64,000 nt of DNA. It comes from Gluconacetobacter diazotrophicus PA1 5. GTDB lineage: Bacteria; Pseudomonadota; Alphaproteobacteria; Acetobacterales; Acetobacteraceae. Numbering within the stretch: position 1 is the stretch's first letter; each line of letters begins with the position of its first letter. The notes beneath the pieces are model-generated. The model searched no databases and had not been told where the DNA came from. It saw only the letters and a program-made list of their open reading frames with translations. Position numbers and translations under genes: made by a program. Of this stretch, positions 1 through 7,331 are shown in pieces. The stretch lies in assembly GCF_000021325.1 (NCBI RefSeq), contig NC_011365.1:3438001-3502000 (forward strand), in the 5' to 3' direction.

Positions 1-883
1 GCCGGTCCGCCAGCATGCCGGACGCCAGGTTGAACAGGATGTTGCTGAGGAACACGATGGACAGCAATTGCAGCCATTGCGACAGCGTGAAGCCCACGAC
101 CTTGGTGAAGAAGCTGGGCATGATCACCAGGAAGGCATATTCCGACGCCGTGTCGATGGTGCGCACGACCATGGCCACGAACGTCTTGGGCTCGCGCCAC
201 AGGATGCTGATCGACCCGAAGAAGATGCCGCGCACCGAAACGTCGCGCGGCGCCAGGCGCGCCGAACCCCGCTTTTCATGCGTCAGCAGCAGCGCCACCA
301 GTCCGCCGGCGACGACCAGCCCCAGCGAGGACCAGAAGGTGGCCATTTCGCCGATCACCGGGATGGTGAAGCTGGCGAACAGCGAACCCAGGGTCGGAAG
401 GCCGCCCGAAAATGCGAACCAGAACCAGCCCGCCGCCGATCCCAGTTGCCGGGGCGGGGTGGCGGCGGCGATCCAGACCAGGAAGCCGTAGGCGAACAGC
501 GGATAGCCCAGGCCGCGCAGCGTATAGGCGATCAGCATCATCCGGTAGGAATTGACCTGCACGCCCAGCAGCAGGAACACCACCTCGAAGACGCTCCAGA
601 TCGCCAGGCCGATCCACATGACCCGCTTGGGGCCCCACAGGTCGGACAGCGGGCCGGACAGCCACGAGGAGAGCGAGACCGCGACGCCATAGACGGTAAA
701 GAGGAACGCGACGTCGCGCGACGACATGCCGTGGTTTTCAAGATAGGGGGCCAGATAGCCGGCCTCGACCCCATCGCCGACCATGAACAGCAGCAATCCC
801 ACGAACCCCCACAGGAGCGGTCGCGGAATGCCGAGCTTCTCGGCAAAGGAGGGGCGGGCGGACAGAACGTCTGTCTGCGTCAA
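1..883 (-). CDS. MFS transporter, polyol permease-like (3' end beyond window)
   Basis: This is an inner-membrane major facilitator protein, probably importing a sugar alcohol. About 294 residues are visible; the C-terminal part lies beyond the window. The early region (GFVGLLLFMVGDGVEAGYL) and the loop motif GPLSDLWGPKRV (MFS motif A) resemble the ribitol/arabitol permeases RbtT and DalT. The start is TTG at 883, chosen because AAGAGGAG lies 8-10 nt upstream and no ATG fits the beginning of the first membrane segment. Seven or so hydrophobic segments can be followed to the window edge. The 730 nt upstream are AT-rich and carry operator-like palindromes. Substrate is inferred from family resemblance only; no polyol dehydrogenase gene is visible beside it. 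Confidence 0.75.
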   Translation of the reverse strand, partial: MTQTDVLSARPSFAEKLGIPRPLLWGFVGLLLFMVGDGVEAGYLAPYLENHGMSSRDVAFLFTVYGVAVSLSSWLSGPLSDLWGPKRVMWIGLAIWSVFEVVFLLLGVQVNSYRMMLIAYTLRGLGYPLFAYGFLVWIAAATPPRQLGSAAGWFWFAFSGGLPTLGSLFASFTIPVIGEMATFWSSLGLVVAGGLVALLLTHEKRGSARLAPRDVSVRGIFFGSISILWREPKTFVAMVVRTIDTASEYAFLVIMPSFFTKVVGFTLSQWLQLLSIVFLSNILFNLASGMLADR

Positions 884-1347
884 GGGGAGATACTCCTCTT
901 TAACAGGCAGCCAACATAACGGTGAGGGGCTTCGCCTCATTACGAAGCATCGATGCAAGCTGCGTTCGATGATGCGGTCTGGCGAGACGTGACATCTCGA
1001 AATCATCATGTAGGGATGCGCGCCGATGGCGCTGAAGCGGGTCCCGTGCCCTGACGACCCCGTCAGAACAGGTATAGGCACAGGAACGGCCATCCATGTA
1101 TCGAACACGAATGGAAATCCGGAATCAGGGACCCCGATCCGGAAGAGAACGCGTCGAGCCACGCGGAATATCGCGTGAATAGACGGAGGTATGGAGCGAA
1201 ACTCCTTTCATTCCTGTGCGGTTGTTGATCACAATATATGAAAATATCGTGATTGGGTAGAAAAAATGCCACGATTTCCGACGAAACTCAGAACGGCTGC
1301 GTGCAATTTTATTTGATGTGCACAAATAAATATCAATTAAAAATCGG

Positions 1348-1355
1348 AAGCGCTT
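1348..1355. promoter_or_regulatory. LacI-type operator-like palindrome
   Basis: AAGCGCTT is a perfect 8-bp palindrome inside an AT-rich tract upstream of the polyol permease-like gene. The central CG flanked by A/T-rich half-sites is the form of many LacI/GalR family operators. No LacI-family gene is in the window, so the regulator would be encoded elsewhere. Confidence 0.25.
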
Positions 1356-1424
1356 TCTTGTATTGATATATTATTTACTGTAAAAATATATTTTCTATCT
1401 TAATCGTGAATTTTGTCGCCATTT

Positions 1425-1463
1425 CTTTCTTTATTTCGCGAAGTATTCACGAAATAAAGAAAG
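1425..1463. repeat. Perfect 14-bp inverted repeat with 11-nt loop
   Basis: CTTTCTTTATTTCG (1425-1438) is the exact reverse complement of 1450-1463, separated by 11 nt. Neither side is followed by a clean T-run, so it is not a textbook terminator. It lies about 150 nt beyond the 3' end of the minus-strand tRNA-Arg and may stop or process that transcript, or be a protein-binding site. Confidence 0.6.
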
Positions 1464-1486
1464 GCGCCCCGGCGCCCCGGCGCCCC
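1463..1486. repeat. Three tandem copies of GGCGCCCC
   Basis: The 8-mer GGCGCCCC is repeated three times without interruption at 1463-1470, 1471-1478 and 1479-1486. It starts on the last base of the neighbouring inverted repeat, so a very AT-rich palindrome abuts a pure GC tandem repeat. It could be a slippage-prone tract; no function can be assigned. Confidence 0.7.
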
Positions 1487-1616
1487 GGTGACGCGTGCGC
1501 GTGGGTCCGCCGGCATGGCCGTGGCGGAACAAGGCGGGGTGACATTGGGGGGAAACCACCGGGGCAGGGGCATTTGCCGCCCGTCGAAGTCTGCCGTTGC
1601 CGCTGGTCGCCGGCTC

Positions 1617-1693
1617 TGGCGCGCCCTGCTGGATTCGAACCAGCGACCCACAGCTTAGAAGGCTGTTGCTCTATCCAACTGAGCTAAGGGCGC
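1617..1693 (-). tRNA. tRNA-Arg (anticodon TCT)
   Basis: This is a 77-nt cloverleaf on the minus strand. The acceptor GCGCCCT pairs with AGGGCGC, the T-loop reads GGTTCGAATCC, and the anticodon loop CTTCTAA gives TCT. The discriminator G and the CCA end are encoded. It lies downstream of the NDUFS4-like gene on the same strand. Confidence 0.97.
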
Positions 1694-1754
1694 GCGAGAC
1701 GGAAGGCAGGTGCCAAAGGGGCCGGTGCCAGGGGGGTCTTGTGCCAGAGCGGAC

Positions 1755-2060
1755 TCAGTGCGTCCAGTTCTGGACCCGGTCGTACCGAAAATTGTCGGCA
1801 TAGAGTTTGGGCTTGCGGACGCGTGCAACCGGCAGTTCCAGGTCGTAGGGCACGGCGTGGCGTTCGGCGTAGGCGACCGCGGTTTCGCGATTCGGAAAAC
1901 GCAGGCGGACCTGCGAGCGCGTGTCGCGGCTGCCGGTCCAGCCCATCAGCGGGTCCTGCTGGCGCGGCTGCGTCTGGCCGTATTCCAGGACCCATTCGTG
2001 GGTGTTCGCCTGACCGGACTGGGTCGCGGTTTTCGGTTCCTTGTAGATTCGGGCCCGCAT
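1755..2060 (-). CDS. NDUFS4-like accessory protein of respiratory complex I
   Basis: This 101-residue protein belongs to the ETC complex I subunit family (NDUFS4/AQDQ type), a small peripheral subunit that stabilises the NADH-binding arm of NADH:ubiquinone oxidoreductase in alphaproteobacteria and mitochondria. The N-terminus (MRARIYKEPKTATQSG) and the central W-x-G-S-x-D-T region followed by F-x-x-x-E-x-A-x-x-YAE match that family. The ATG at 2060 was chosen because AAGGGGAG lies upstream; a longer frame would run back into the tRNA-Pro gene. It sits between two tRNA genes of the same orientation, 26 nt after tRNA-Pro, and is probably co-transcribed with them. No nuo genes are in the window. 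Confidence 0.88.
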   Translation of the reverse strand: MRARIYKEPKTATQSGQANTHEWVLEYGQTQPRQQDPLMGWTGSRDTRSQVRLRFPNRETAVAYAERHAVPYDLELPVARVRKPKLYADNFRYDRVQNWTH

Positions 2061-2086
2061 GGAATGAAGCTCCCCTTTCTTCCGGC

Positions 2087-2163
2087 TGGTCGGGGCGCCC
2101 GGACTCGAACCGGGGGCCTCGTGTACCCAAAACACGCGCGCTACCAGGCTGCGCCACGCCCCG
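2087..2163 (-). tRNA. tRNA-Pro (anticodon TGG)
   Basis: This is a 77-nt tRNA on the minus strand. The acceptor CGGGGCG pairs with CGCCCCG, the anticodon loop TTTGGGT gives TGG, and the T-arm reads GGTTCGAGTCC. Discriminator A and CCA are encoded. It directly precedes the NDUFS4-like gene. Confidence 0.97.
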
Positions 2164-2177
2164 AACCTGCGGGGAAG

Positions 2178-3128
2178 CTATGAGTCCTTGCGCGCGCTGG
2201 CAAGCACCGGGCGGAATTTTTCCGTCACGGAGCCGAGAGCCCCGCGCAGGCGGCCGTCATGGCGGGCCAGAGCGCCCGCGGCCTCGTCCGGCGTCAGGCC
2301 CAGCGCCACCAGGATCGCGGGCTTGACCCGTCCATCGGTGCGGGCCAGCGCGTCGGCGGCCTCCGGTGCCGTGCAGCCGGTCACGTCCTGTACCATGCGC
2401 ACCGCGCGGTGGCGCAGTTTCTCGTTGCGCGCGCGCATGTCCACCATCCGGCCGGCATGCACGCGGCCCAGCCCGATCATCATCGCGGTGGACAGCAGGT
2501 TCAGCACGATCTTCTGCGCCGTGCCGGCCTTCATGCGCGTCGAACCCGCGATGGCCTCGGCCCCGGTCTCGACCAGGACCGGGCAGGTGCTGCGTGCCAG
2601 CAGCGGGGCCTCCGCGCTGTTGGCGATGCCGATCGCAAGCGCGCCGGCCGCCCGCGCCGCATCGACGCAGGCCAGCGTGTAGGGGGTGCGCCCGCTGGCC
2701 GCCAGCGCGATCAGCACGTCATCCGGGCCCAGCCGTGCCGCGTCGACGTCCCGTCGCGCGGCGTCGGTATCGTCCTCGGCGTTTTCCACGGCTTCGGTCA
2801 GGGCGCGGGGGCCGCCGGCAACCAGCAGGATCGTGCGCGCGGCGGGCCAGTCGAAGGTCGGTTCCAGTTCCGCGCCGTCCTGCGCCGCCAGCCGGCCCGA
2901 ACTGCCGGCGCCGGCATAGGCCAGCCGCCCGCCCGCGCGCAGGCGGGGCAGGGCGGCCTCGACCGCCGCCGCGATGGCGGCCAGTGCCGGACGGATGGCC
3001 GCCACCGCGTTCATCTGTCCCTCCCACAACGTCGCGACCTGGACCGGGACCGGCCACGTATCCAGGGCCTCGGTCGCCGGGTTGAAGGCTTCGGTCCCGG
3101 GAACGAACGGCGGCGGGGCGGGGGGCAT
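2178..3128 (-). CDS. murQ: N-acetylmuramic acid 6-phosphate etherase
   Basis: MurQ cleaves the lactyl ether of MurNAc-6-phosphate to give GlcNAc-6-phosphate and D-lactate in cytoplasmic peptidoglycan recycling. The 316 residues have the family's usual length and form an SIS sugar-isomerase fold: YAGAGSSGRLAAQDGAE at about 70-85, VENAEDD near 114, the phosphosugar-binding GSTRMKAGTAQK near 195, and a C-terminal helical UBA-like region. It is the last gene of csaA-gpt-murQ, 8 nt after gpt. The start is the first ATG after gpt and lacks a clear Shine-Dalgarno sequence, so translation may be coupled. No phosphotransferase for MurNAc or anmK is visible here. Confidence 0.95.
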   Translation of the reverse strand: MPPAPPPFVPGTEAFNPATEALDTWPVPVQVATLWEGQMNAVAAIRPALAAIAAAVEAALPRLRAGGRLAYAGAGSSGRLAAQDGAELEPTFDWPAARTILLVAGGPRALTEAVENAEDDTDAARRDVDAARLGPDDVLIALAASGRTPYTLACVDAARAAGALAIGIANSAEAPLLARSTCPVLVETGAEAIAGSTRMKAGTAQKIVLNLLSTAMMIGLGRVHAGRMVDMRARNEKLRHRAVRMVQDVTGCTAPEAADALARTDGRVKPAILVALGLTPDEAAGALARHDGRLRGALGSVTEKFRPVLASARKDS

Positions 3129-3136
3129 CGGGCGGA

Positions 3137-3619
3137 TCAGCCCGGCGTGCCGGACTTGCGGGCCAGGGGCGGGATGAACAGGGGCGCGGTGTCCCAGGGG
3201 AACAGCACCCAGGTGTCCTGCGGGACCTCGACCACGAACAGGTCGGTCAGCGGCCGGCCCGACGGCTTGGCGTACAGGCAGGCTAACAGCGCCTTGGGCA
3301 GGAGCTGGCGCACGATCTGTGCCGTCACGCCGGAATCGACCAGGTCGTCGATGATCAGGAAGCCCTCGCCGTCACCCGCGGCCGCCGGGGCCTTCAGGAC
3401 GGTGGGCTTGCCCTGTTCTTCCTCGTCGTACGTCACGACCGAGATCGTTTCGATCAGGCGGCAGTCGATTTCGCGGGCGATGATGGCGGCCGGGATCAGG
3501 CCCCCGCGCGTGACCGCCACGATGCCCTTGAACGGCCCGCGCGGGATCAGGGTTTCGGCCAGCAGGCGGGCGTCGCGGTGAAGCTGGTCCCAGGTGACGG
3601 TTGCGTAGTTGGTGGCCAT
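3137..3619 (-). CDS. gpt: Xanthine-guanine phosphoribosyltransferase
   Basis: Gpt salvages guanine and xanthine to GMP and XMP with PRPP in the cytoplasm. The 160 residues match the short Gpt family. Visible elements are the TRGGLIPA loop near 37-44, the acidic PRPP-binding motif FLIIDDLVDSGVT at 87-99, and the C-terminal W-VLFPWD segment typical of XGPRT rather than HGPRT. The ATG at 3619 overlaps the csaA stop by 1 nt (TGATG), which indicates translational coupling. Together with guanine deaminase at the other end of the window it shows active guanine/xanthine metabolism. Confidence 0.95.
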   Translation of the reverse strand: MATNYATVTWDQLHRDARLLAETLIPRGPFKGIVAVTRGGLIPAAIIAREIDCRLIETISVVTYDEEEQGKPTVLKAPAAAGDGEGFLIIDDLVDSGVTAQIVRQLLPKALLACLYAKPSGRPLTDLFVVEVPQDTWVLFPWDTAPLFIPPLARKSGTPG

Positions 3620-3984
3620 CAGAACAGCTTTCCTCCGTCAGGCACGGTCAGGTCGGGTTTGATCAGGACGACGTCGCCCCTTGCGTCGGGCATGCCCAGG
3701 GTCAGGACTTCGCTGCGGAAGGGGCCGATCTGGCGCGGCGGAAAATTGACCACGGCGCAGACCTGGCGCCCGACCAGCGTATCGGGCGTGTAATGGACCG
3801 TGATCTGGGCCGACGACTGCTTGATGCCGATCCGGGGGCCGAAATCGATCCAGAGCTGCCAGGCCGGCTTGCGCGCCGCGGGAAAGGGCCTGGCCTCCAC
3901 GATGGTGCCGACGCGGATATCGAGGCGCGAGAACGTCTCGATATCCGTCATGGGCAGCGGCGTGGATGGGGCGATGTCTGTCAT
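3619..3984 (-). CDS. csaA: CsaA-like tRNA-binding-domain chaperone
   Basis: This 121-residue protein is a stand-alone OB-fold of the EMAP/tRNA-binding type. CsaA is reported to act as a dimeric chaperone linked to protein export. The body FSRLDIRVGTIVEARPFPAA, the I-K-Q-S-S-A-Q-I segment and the ending V-L-I-K-P-D-L-x-V-P-x-G-x-x-L are characteristic of CsaA. Two in-frame ATGs (3984 and 3951) are possible, and neither has a good ribosome-binding site; the upstream one is used. The long open frame continuing further upstream is antisense to the MFS gene and is not coding. It heads the operon with gpt and murQ. Confidence 0.88.
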   Translation of the reverse strand: MTDIAPSTPLPMTDIETFSRLDIRVGTIVEARPFPAARKPAWQLWIDFGPRIGIKQSSAQITVHYTPDTLVGRQVCAVVNFPPRQIGPFRSEVLTLGMPDARGDVVLIKPDLTVPDGGKLF

Positions 3985-4101
3985 GGGACGGTTTTGCCCG
4001 CGCGGCGGCGGTTTTGCAAACCGTGCGTGCGGCCGCGCGCGGGGCGGATTCGCGCTCCGATGGCTGGAAAAGGCACAGTACCCCGCTATGGTCTCGGCAC
4101 C

Positions 4102-5382
4102 ATGTCCGATCATTCCGACACACGGGCCCCGCTCGACGAGCCGGCCGAAAGTCTTCCACAGGGTCCGGCCCGGCTGCTCGACCATCCCGGCTTCATGGCC
4201 TTCCTGTCGGCGCGGACCCTGTCCGCGTTCTCGTCGCAGGTGCAGGCCGTGGCGGTGGGGTGGCAGATCTACATGCTGACGCACAGCGCGCGGGCCCTGG
4301 CCTGGGTGGGGCTGGCGCAGTTCCTGCCGATGTTCTGCCTGACGCTGGTGGCGGGGCACGTGGCCGATCATTTCGACCGGCGGCTGGTCGTCACGACCTG
4401 CCAAGCGCTGGAGGCCTGCGGCGCCCTGGTCATGGCGGTGGGATCGTTCAATCATTGGCTGACCCCGCCGATGATCTACGGCATGGTCGCGCTGTTCGGC
4501 ACGGCCCGCACGTTCGAAATGCCCAGCCAGCAGACATTCCTGCCCGCGCTGGTGCCGGCCACGCTGTTTCCGCGTGCCAGCGCCCTGTCGGCGTCCCTGT
4601 TCCAGGTCGCGTCGATCATGGGCCCGTCCCTGGGCGGGTTGCTTTACGGGGTCGGGGCCGGATTTTCCTACAGCGTATGCGCCGTGGGCTTCGGCATGGC
4701 GACCGTGGCCACCTTCAACATGCGTCTGGAGGCGCCCACGCGGGTCCGGCGCCCCATGACGATCGCGACCGTGCTGGGCGGCCTGCATTTCATCCGCGCG
4801 CAGCCCGAGATGCTGGGCGCGATTTCGCTGGACCTGTTCGCGGTGCTGCTGGGCGGCGCGACGGCGATGCTGCCGCTCTATGCCAACGACATCCTGCATG
4901 CCGGGCCGCTCGGCCTGGGCCTGCTGCGGACCGCCCCGGGGCTGGGGGCGCTGCTGTGCGCCACGGCGTTCGCGCGCTGGCCGCTGAACCGCCGGGCGGG
5001 GCATGCGATGTTCGCCGCCGTGGCGGTCTTCGGCCTGGCGACCATCGTGTTCGGCCTGTCGCGGTCGCTGCCGGTGTCGATCCTGGCGCTGGCGGTCCTG
5101 GGGGGTGCGGACGTGATCAGCGTGGTGGTGCGCGGCGCGCTGGTGCAGTTGCGCACGCCCGACGAAATGCGCGGCCGGGTATCGGCGGTGAACATGCTGT
5201 TCATCGGGTCGTCGAACCAGCTTGGCGAGTTCGAAAGCGGCATGCTGGCCAGCCTGATCGGCCCGGTCGAGGCCGTGGTGCTGGGCGGGATCGGGACGAT
5301 CGTCGTCACGCTGCTGTGGATGCGGATGTTCCCTGCCCTGCGCCGGCTGGACCGGCTGGACGATATTCGACCGGCAAAATGA
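4102..5382 (+). CDS. MFS transporter of the EntS/MFS_3 type
   Basis: This 426-residue integral membrane protein is probably a drug/proton-type exporter. Twelve hydrophobic segments are visible from residue ~40, with the N-half loop D-H-F-D-R-R-L between TM2 and TM3 and the conserved E-M-P-S-Q-Q-T-F-L-P region typical of the MFS_3 (enterobactin exporter-like) group. The C-half motif LRTPDEMRGRVSAVNMLFIG is also diagnostic. The ATG at 4102 is preferred; an in-frame ATG at 4060 would add a charged 14-residue stretch. It is divergent from csaA with 117 nt between them. Substrate unknown. Confidence 0.88.
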   Translation: MSDHSDTRAPLDEPAESLPQGPARLLDHPGFMAFLSARTLSAFSSQVQAVAVGWQIYMLTHSARALAWVGLAQFLPMFCLTLVAGHVADHFDRRLVVTTCQALEACGALVMAVGSFNHWLTPPMIYGMVALFGTARTFEMPSQQTFLPALVPATLFPRASALSASLFQVASIMGPSLGGLLYGVGAGFSYSVCAVGFGMATVATFNMRLEAPTRVRRPMTIATVLGGLHFIRAQPEMLGAISLDLFAVLLGGATAMLPLYANDILHAGPLGLGLLRTAPGLGALLCATAFARWPLNRRAGHAMFAAVAVFGLATIVFGLSRSLPVSILALAVLGGADVISVVVRGALVQLRTPDEMRGRVSAVNMLFIGSSNQLGEFESGMLASLIGPVEAVVLGGIGTIVVTLLWMRMFPALRRLDRLDDIRPAK

Positions 5383-5511
5383 AACCGCGCGCCGTCCGGG
5401 TGCCATGTCCCCGTGACCGGTTTGTATCTTTTTGTATCTTTGTGATGAAACCGGGGATCGAGCCTGCGGGTTCAGCGCGTCGGAACACCCTGCTTGTCCC
5501 GAGGTCCAGAC

Positions 5512-6918
5512 ATGTCAGTGTCCGGCGATTCCCTCCTCGACTCCGTGGCCGATCCCGCATTGGCGTACACCGAAGCCATTTCCGTGGGCGGGCGGTCCGA
5601 GCAGTTACTGCGCCGGGCCTGCCTGGCCATCCCGCTCCTGATGGCGGTGATCAGTGCCGTGATCATGCTCGTCCATCGGCACCTGGTCCACACCGGCGTC
5701 CCCTTGCCCCATGACGATGTGTGCTTCGCCAATAATATCAATTTCCTGTGGCACCTCCATGAACTGACCAGGTCCGATTCCTGGGGGCCGATGCTGGTCG
5801 TGCGCGACTGGCTGGCGGCCCATCCCGGCGGCGATGCCTATGATCACTTCTTCTTCGCGCTGGGGATCAAGTTCCAGTACCCCCTGTCGTCGCTGCTGGC
5901 GATCCGCTGGCTACCGTTCGACGGCGACACGGCGATCCAGGTCCTCGACAGTCTCGACATCGCGGCCTGGATCACGGTGGCGGTCGGGATGGTCCTGCTG
6001 AACCGGGAACTCGCCAGGCTTGTCCGGTTGCCGGCCGCCCCGGACGGTGGGGCCAGCCGGTTCTGGCTGGCCGCCGCAACCGTGATCGCCACCTTCTGCT
6101 TCTTTCCCCTGATCCGGGCCGTCTATCTCGGCCAGATCCAGATCTTTCTCGACGCCATCTTCGTCTTCGCCTGCTATGCTTTGGTCAGGGGCCGCTCGGC
6201 GCCGGCCGGCCTGCTGATCGGCCTTTCCGCCCTGGTGAAGCCGCAGATGGCGCTGTTCCTGATCTGGGGCGCCCTGCGCCGAGACAGGCCGTTCGTCGGG
6301 GCAATGGCGGCCTGCCTGGCCGTGGGCTATGCGCTCTCGGCATCGCTGTATGGATGGGCGTGGCCGCTCGCCTATCTGCGGGTCCTGGCGTTTATCGACC
6401 GGCGTGGCGAAAGCCTCTACGCCAACCAGTCGGTCAACGGGCTGCTCAACCATATGCTCGGCAATGGGCCGGACCTCGTCTGGGACCGCTGGCGTTTCGC
6501 CCCCTACGACCCGCCCGTCCATTACCTGACGCTGCTGTCGATGGTGATGCTGGTCGTGGCCGGCCTGTGGGGGGCGCGGACCGCGACCACCCGACTGTCC
6601 GCGGTGGCTTCGCTGATGGTGGCGGCCCTATGCTTTACGGCGTCCTCGCCGGTGGCGTGGGAACATCATTACGGCATCCTGCTGCCGCTGTTCTCGCTGC
6701 TGTTCCTGTCGCTGCTGGCCGATCCGCGCCCTGCCTTCGGGCGATGGAGCCTGCTGTGCGTCACCTTTGCGCTGTCCGCCAATACGTTGTCGCCGGTGAA
6801 TGTGCTGGCGGCGACACCGTTCGCGTTCCTGCAATCCTACATCTTCTTCGCAGCGCTCGGCGCCCTTGCCCTTGTCTTCCTCTGCCGTCGCGACCTGGGC
6901 TGGGCCGCGCGCGTCTGA
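5512..6918 (+). CDS. GT87-family polytopic membrane glycosyltransferase
   Basis: This is a 468-residue inner-membrane protein with about ten hydrophobic segments. It is a GT-C fold enzyme of the GT87 (formerly DUF2029) type that uses a polyprenyl-phosphate sugar donor, as in mannosyltransferases. Evidence is the acidic pair in the first periplasmic loop (PHDD near 69), the conserved Y-L-G-Q-I-Q-I-F-L-D motif and the downstream ALVKPQMALF motif. The ATG at 5512 has GAGG 7 nt upstream; a TTG 18 nt earlier is in frame but has no such site. It stands alone, so the acceptor (cell-envelope glycan or lipid) cannot be inferred. Confidence 0.82.
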   Translation: MSVSGDSLLDSVADPALAYTEAISVGGRSEQLLRRACLAIPLLMAVISAVIMLVHRHLVHTGVPLPHDDVCFANNINFLWHLHELTRSDSWGPMLVVRDWLAAHPGGDAYDHFFFALGIKFQYPLSSLLAIRWLPFDGDTAIQVLDSLDIAAWITVAVGMVLLNRELARLVRLPAAPDGGASRFWLAAATVIATFCFFPLIRAVYLGQIQIFLDAIFVFACYALVRGRSAPAGLLIGLSALVKPQMALFLIWGALRRDRPFVGAMAACLAVGYALSASLYGWAWPLAYLRVLAFIDRRGESLYANQSVNGLLNHMLGNGPDLVWDRWRFAPYDPPVHYLTLLSMVMLVVAGLWGARTATTRLSAVASLMVAALCFTASSPVAWEHHYGILLPLFSLLFLSLLADPRPAFGRWSLLCVTFALSANTLSPVNVLAATPFAFLQSYIFFAALGALALVFLCRRDLGWAARV

Positions 6919-7122
6919 TCGCGCCGCCGTCTCCCCCTCGCGTTGCGGGTCGATCGCGCTGTCGGCCCGGACGTCCGCCTATCGATGTATGGGGAAGATC
7001 GCAGCCTGACGATTGTTCGCAGGCATTCATGCCGACCTGCGCATCTGCGCGGTCTGATCATTGGTCAGGATTGGCGCGCCCAATTCCAACTGATTGATAT
7101 GACTATCAGGCAGTGAGGAAGA

Positions 7123-7198
7123 TGGCTCCCGAAGTAGGACTCGAACCTACGACCCAGCGATTAACAGTCGCTTGCTCTACCGACTGAGCTATTCGGGA
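7123..7198 (-). tRNA. tRNA-Asn (anticodon GTT)
   Basis: This is a 76-nt tRNA on the minus strand. The acceptor TCCCGAA pairs with TTCGGGA, the anticodon loop CTGTTAA gives GTT, and the T-arm reads GGTTCGAGTCC. Discriminator G and CCA are encoded. The ~200 nt between it and the glycosyltransferase contain nothing recognisable. Confidence 0.97.
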
Positions 7199-7331
7199 TC
7201 AGCGCCGGGGCACCGTATAGCGGACCTCCGGTTTGCAGGTAAACCCCCTATCCGATGTTTTTTTTGACGGGTAGGAGAGCAGGTGCCCACCATGGGGCGG
7301 CATCAGGAAACACGGGGGTCGAAGCGCACGC

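Larger units (their letters stand above)
884..1616. other. AT-rich intergenic region with operator-like palindromes
   Basis: No convincing gene is seen here. Bases 1200-1450 are strikingly AT-rich against the GC-rich surroundings, which fits a promoter region for the permease on the minus strand. A perfect palindrome AAGCGCTT (1348-1355) inside GGAAGCGCTTTC resembles LacI-family operators, and a second palindrome TGTGCACA is at 1317-1324. A weak minus-strand promoter candidate is TTGATA (1336-1331) and TAAAAT (1311-1306), with a long 19 nt spacer. Short minus-strand reading frames at 1063-1325 have no family features and were left out. Confidence 0.45.

Noticed and set aside
1063-1325. Two short minus-strand reading frames of 66-69 codons upstream of the permease
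   Set aside because: They overlap each other in different frames, have no family features or ribosome-binding sites, and lie in the AT-rich control region.
1463-1486. Short repeats considered as a CRISPR array
   Set aside because: Units are 8 bp with no spacers, and no cas genes are present. No CRISPR array was seen anywhere in the window.
3985-5406. Long minus-strand open frame continuing upstream of csaA
   Set aside because: Its translation is low-complexity Arg/Gln/His-rich and lies exactly antisense to the MFS gene, a high-GC artefact.
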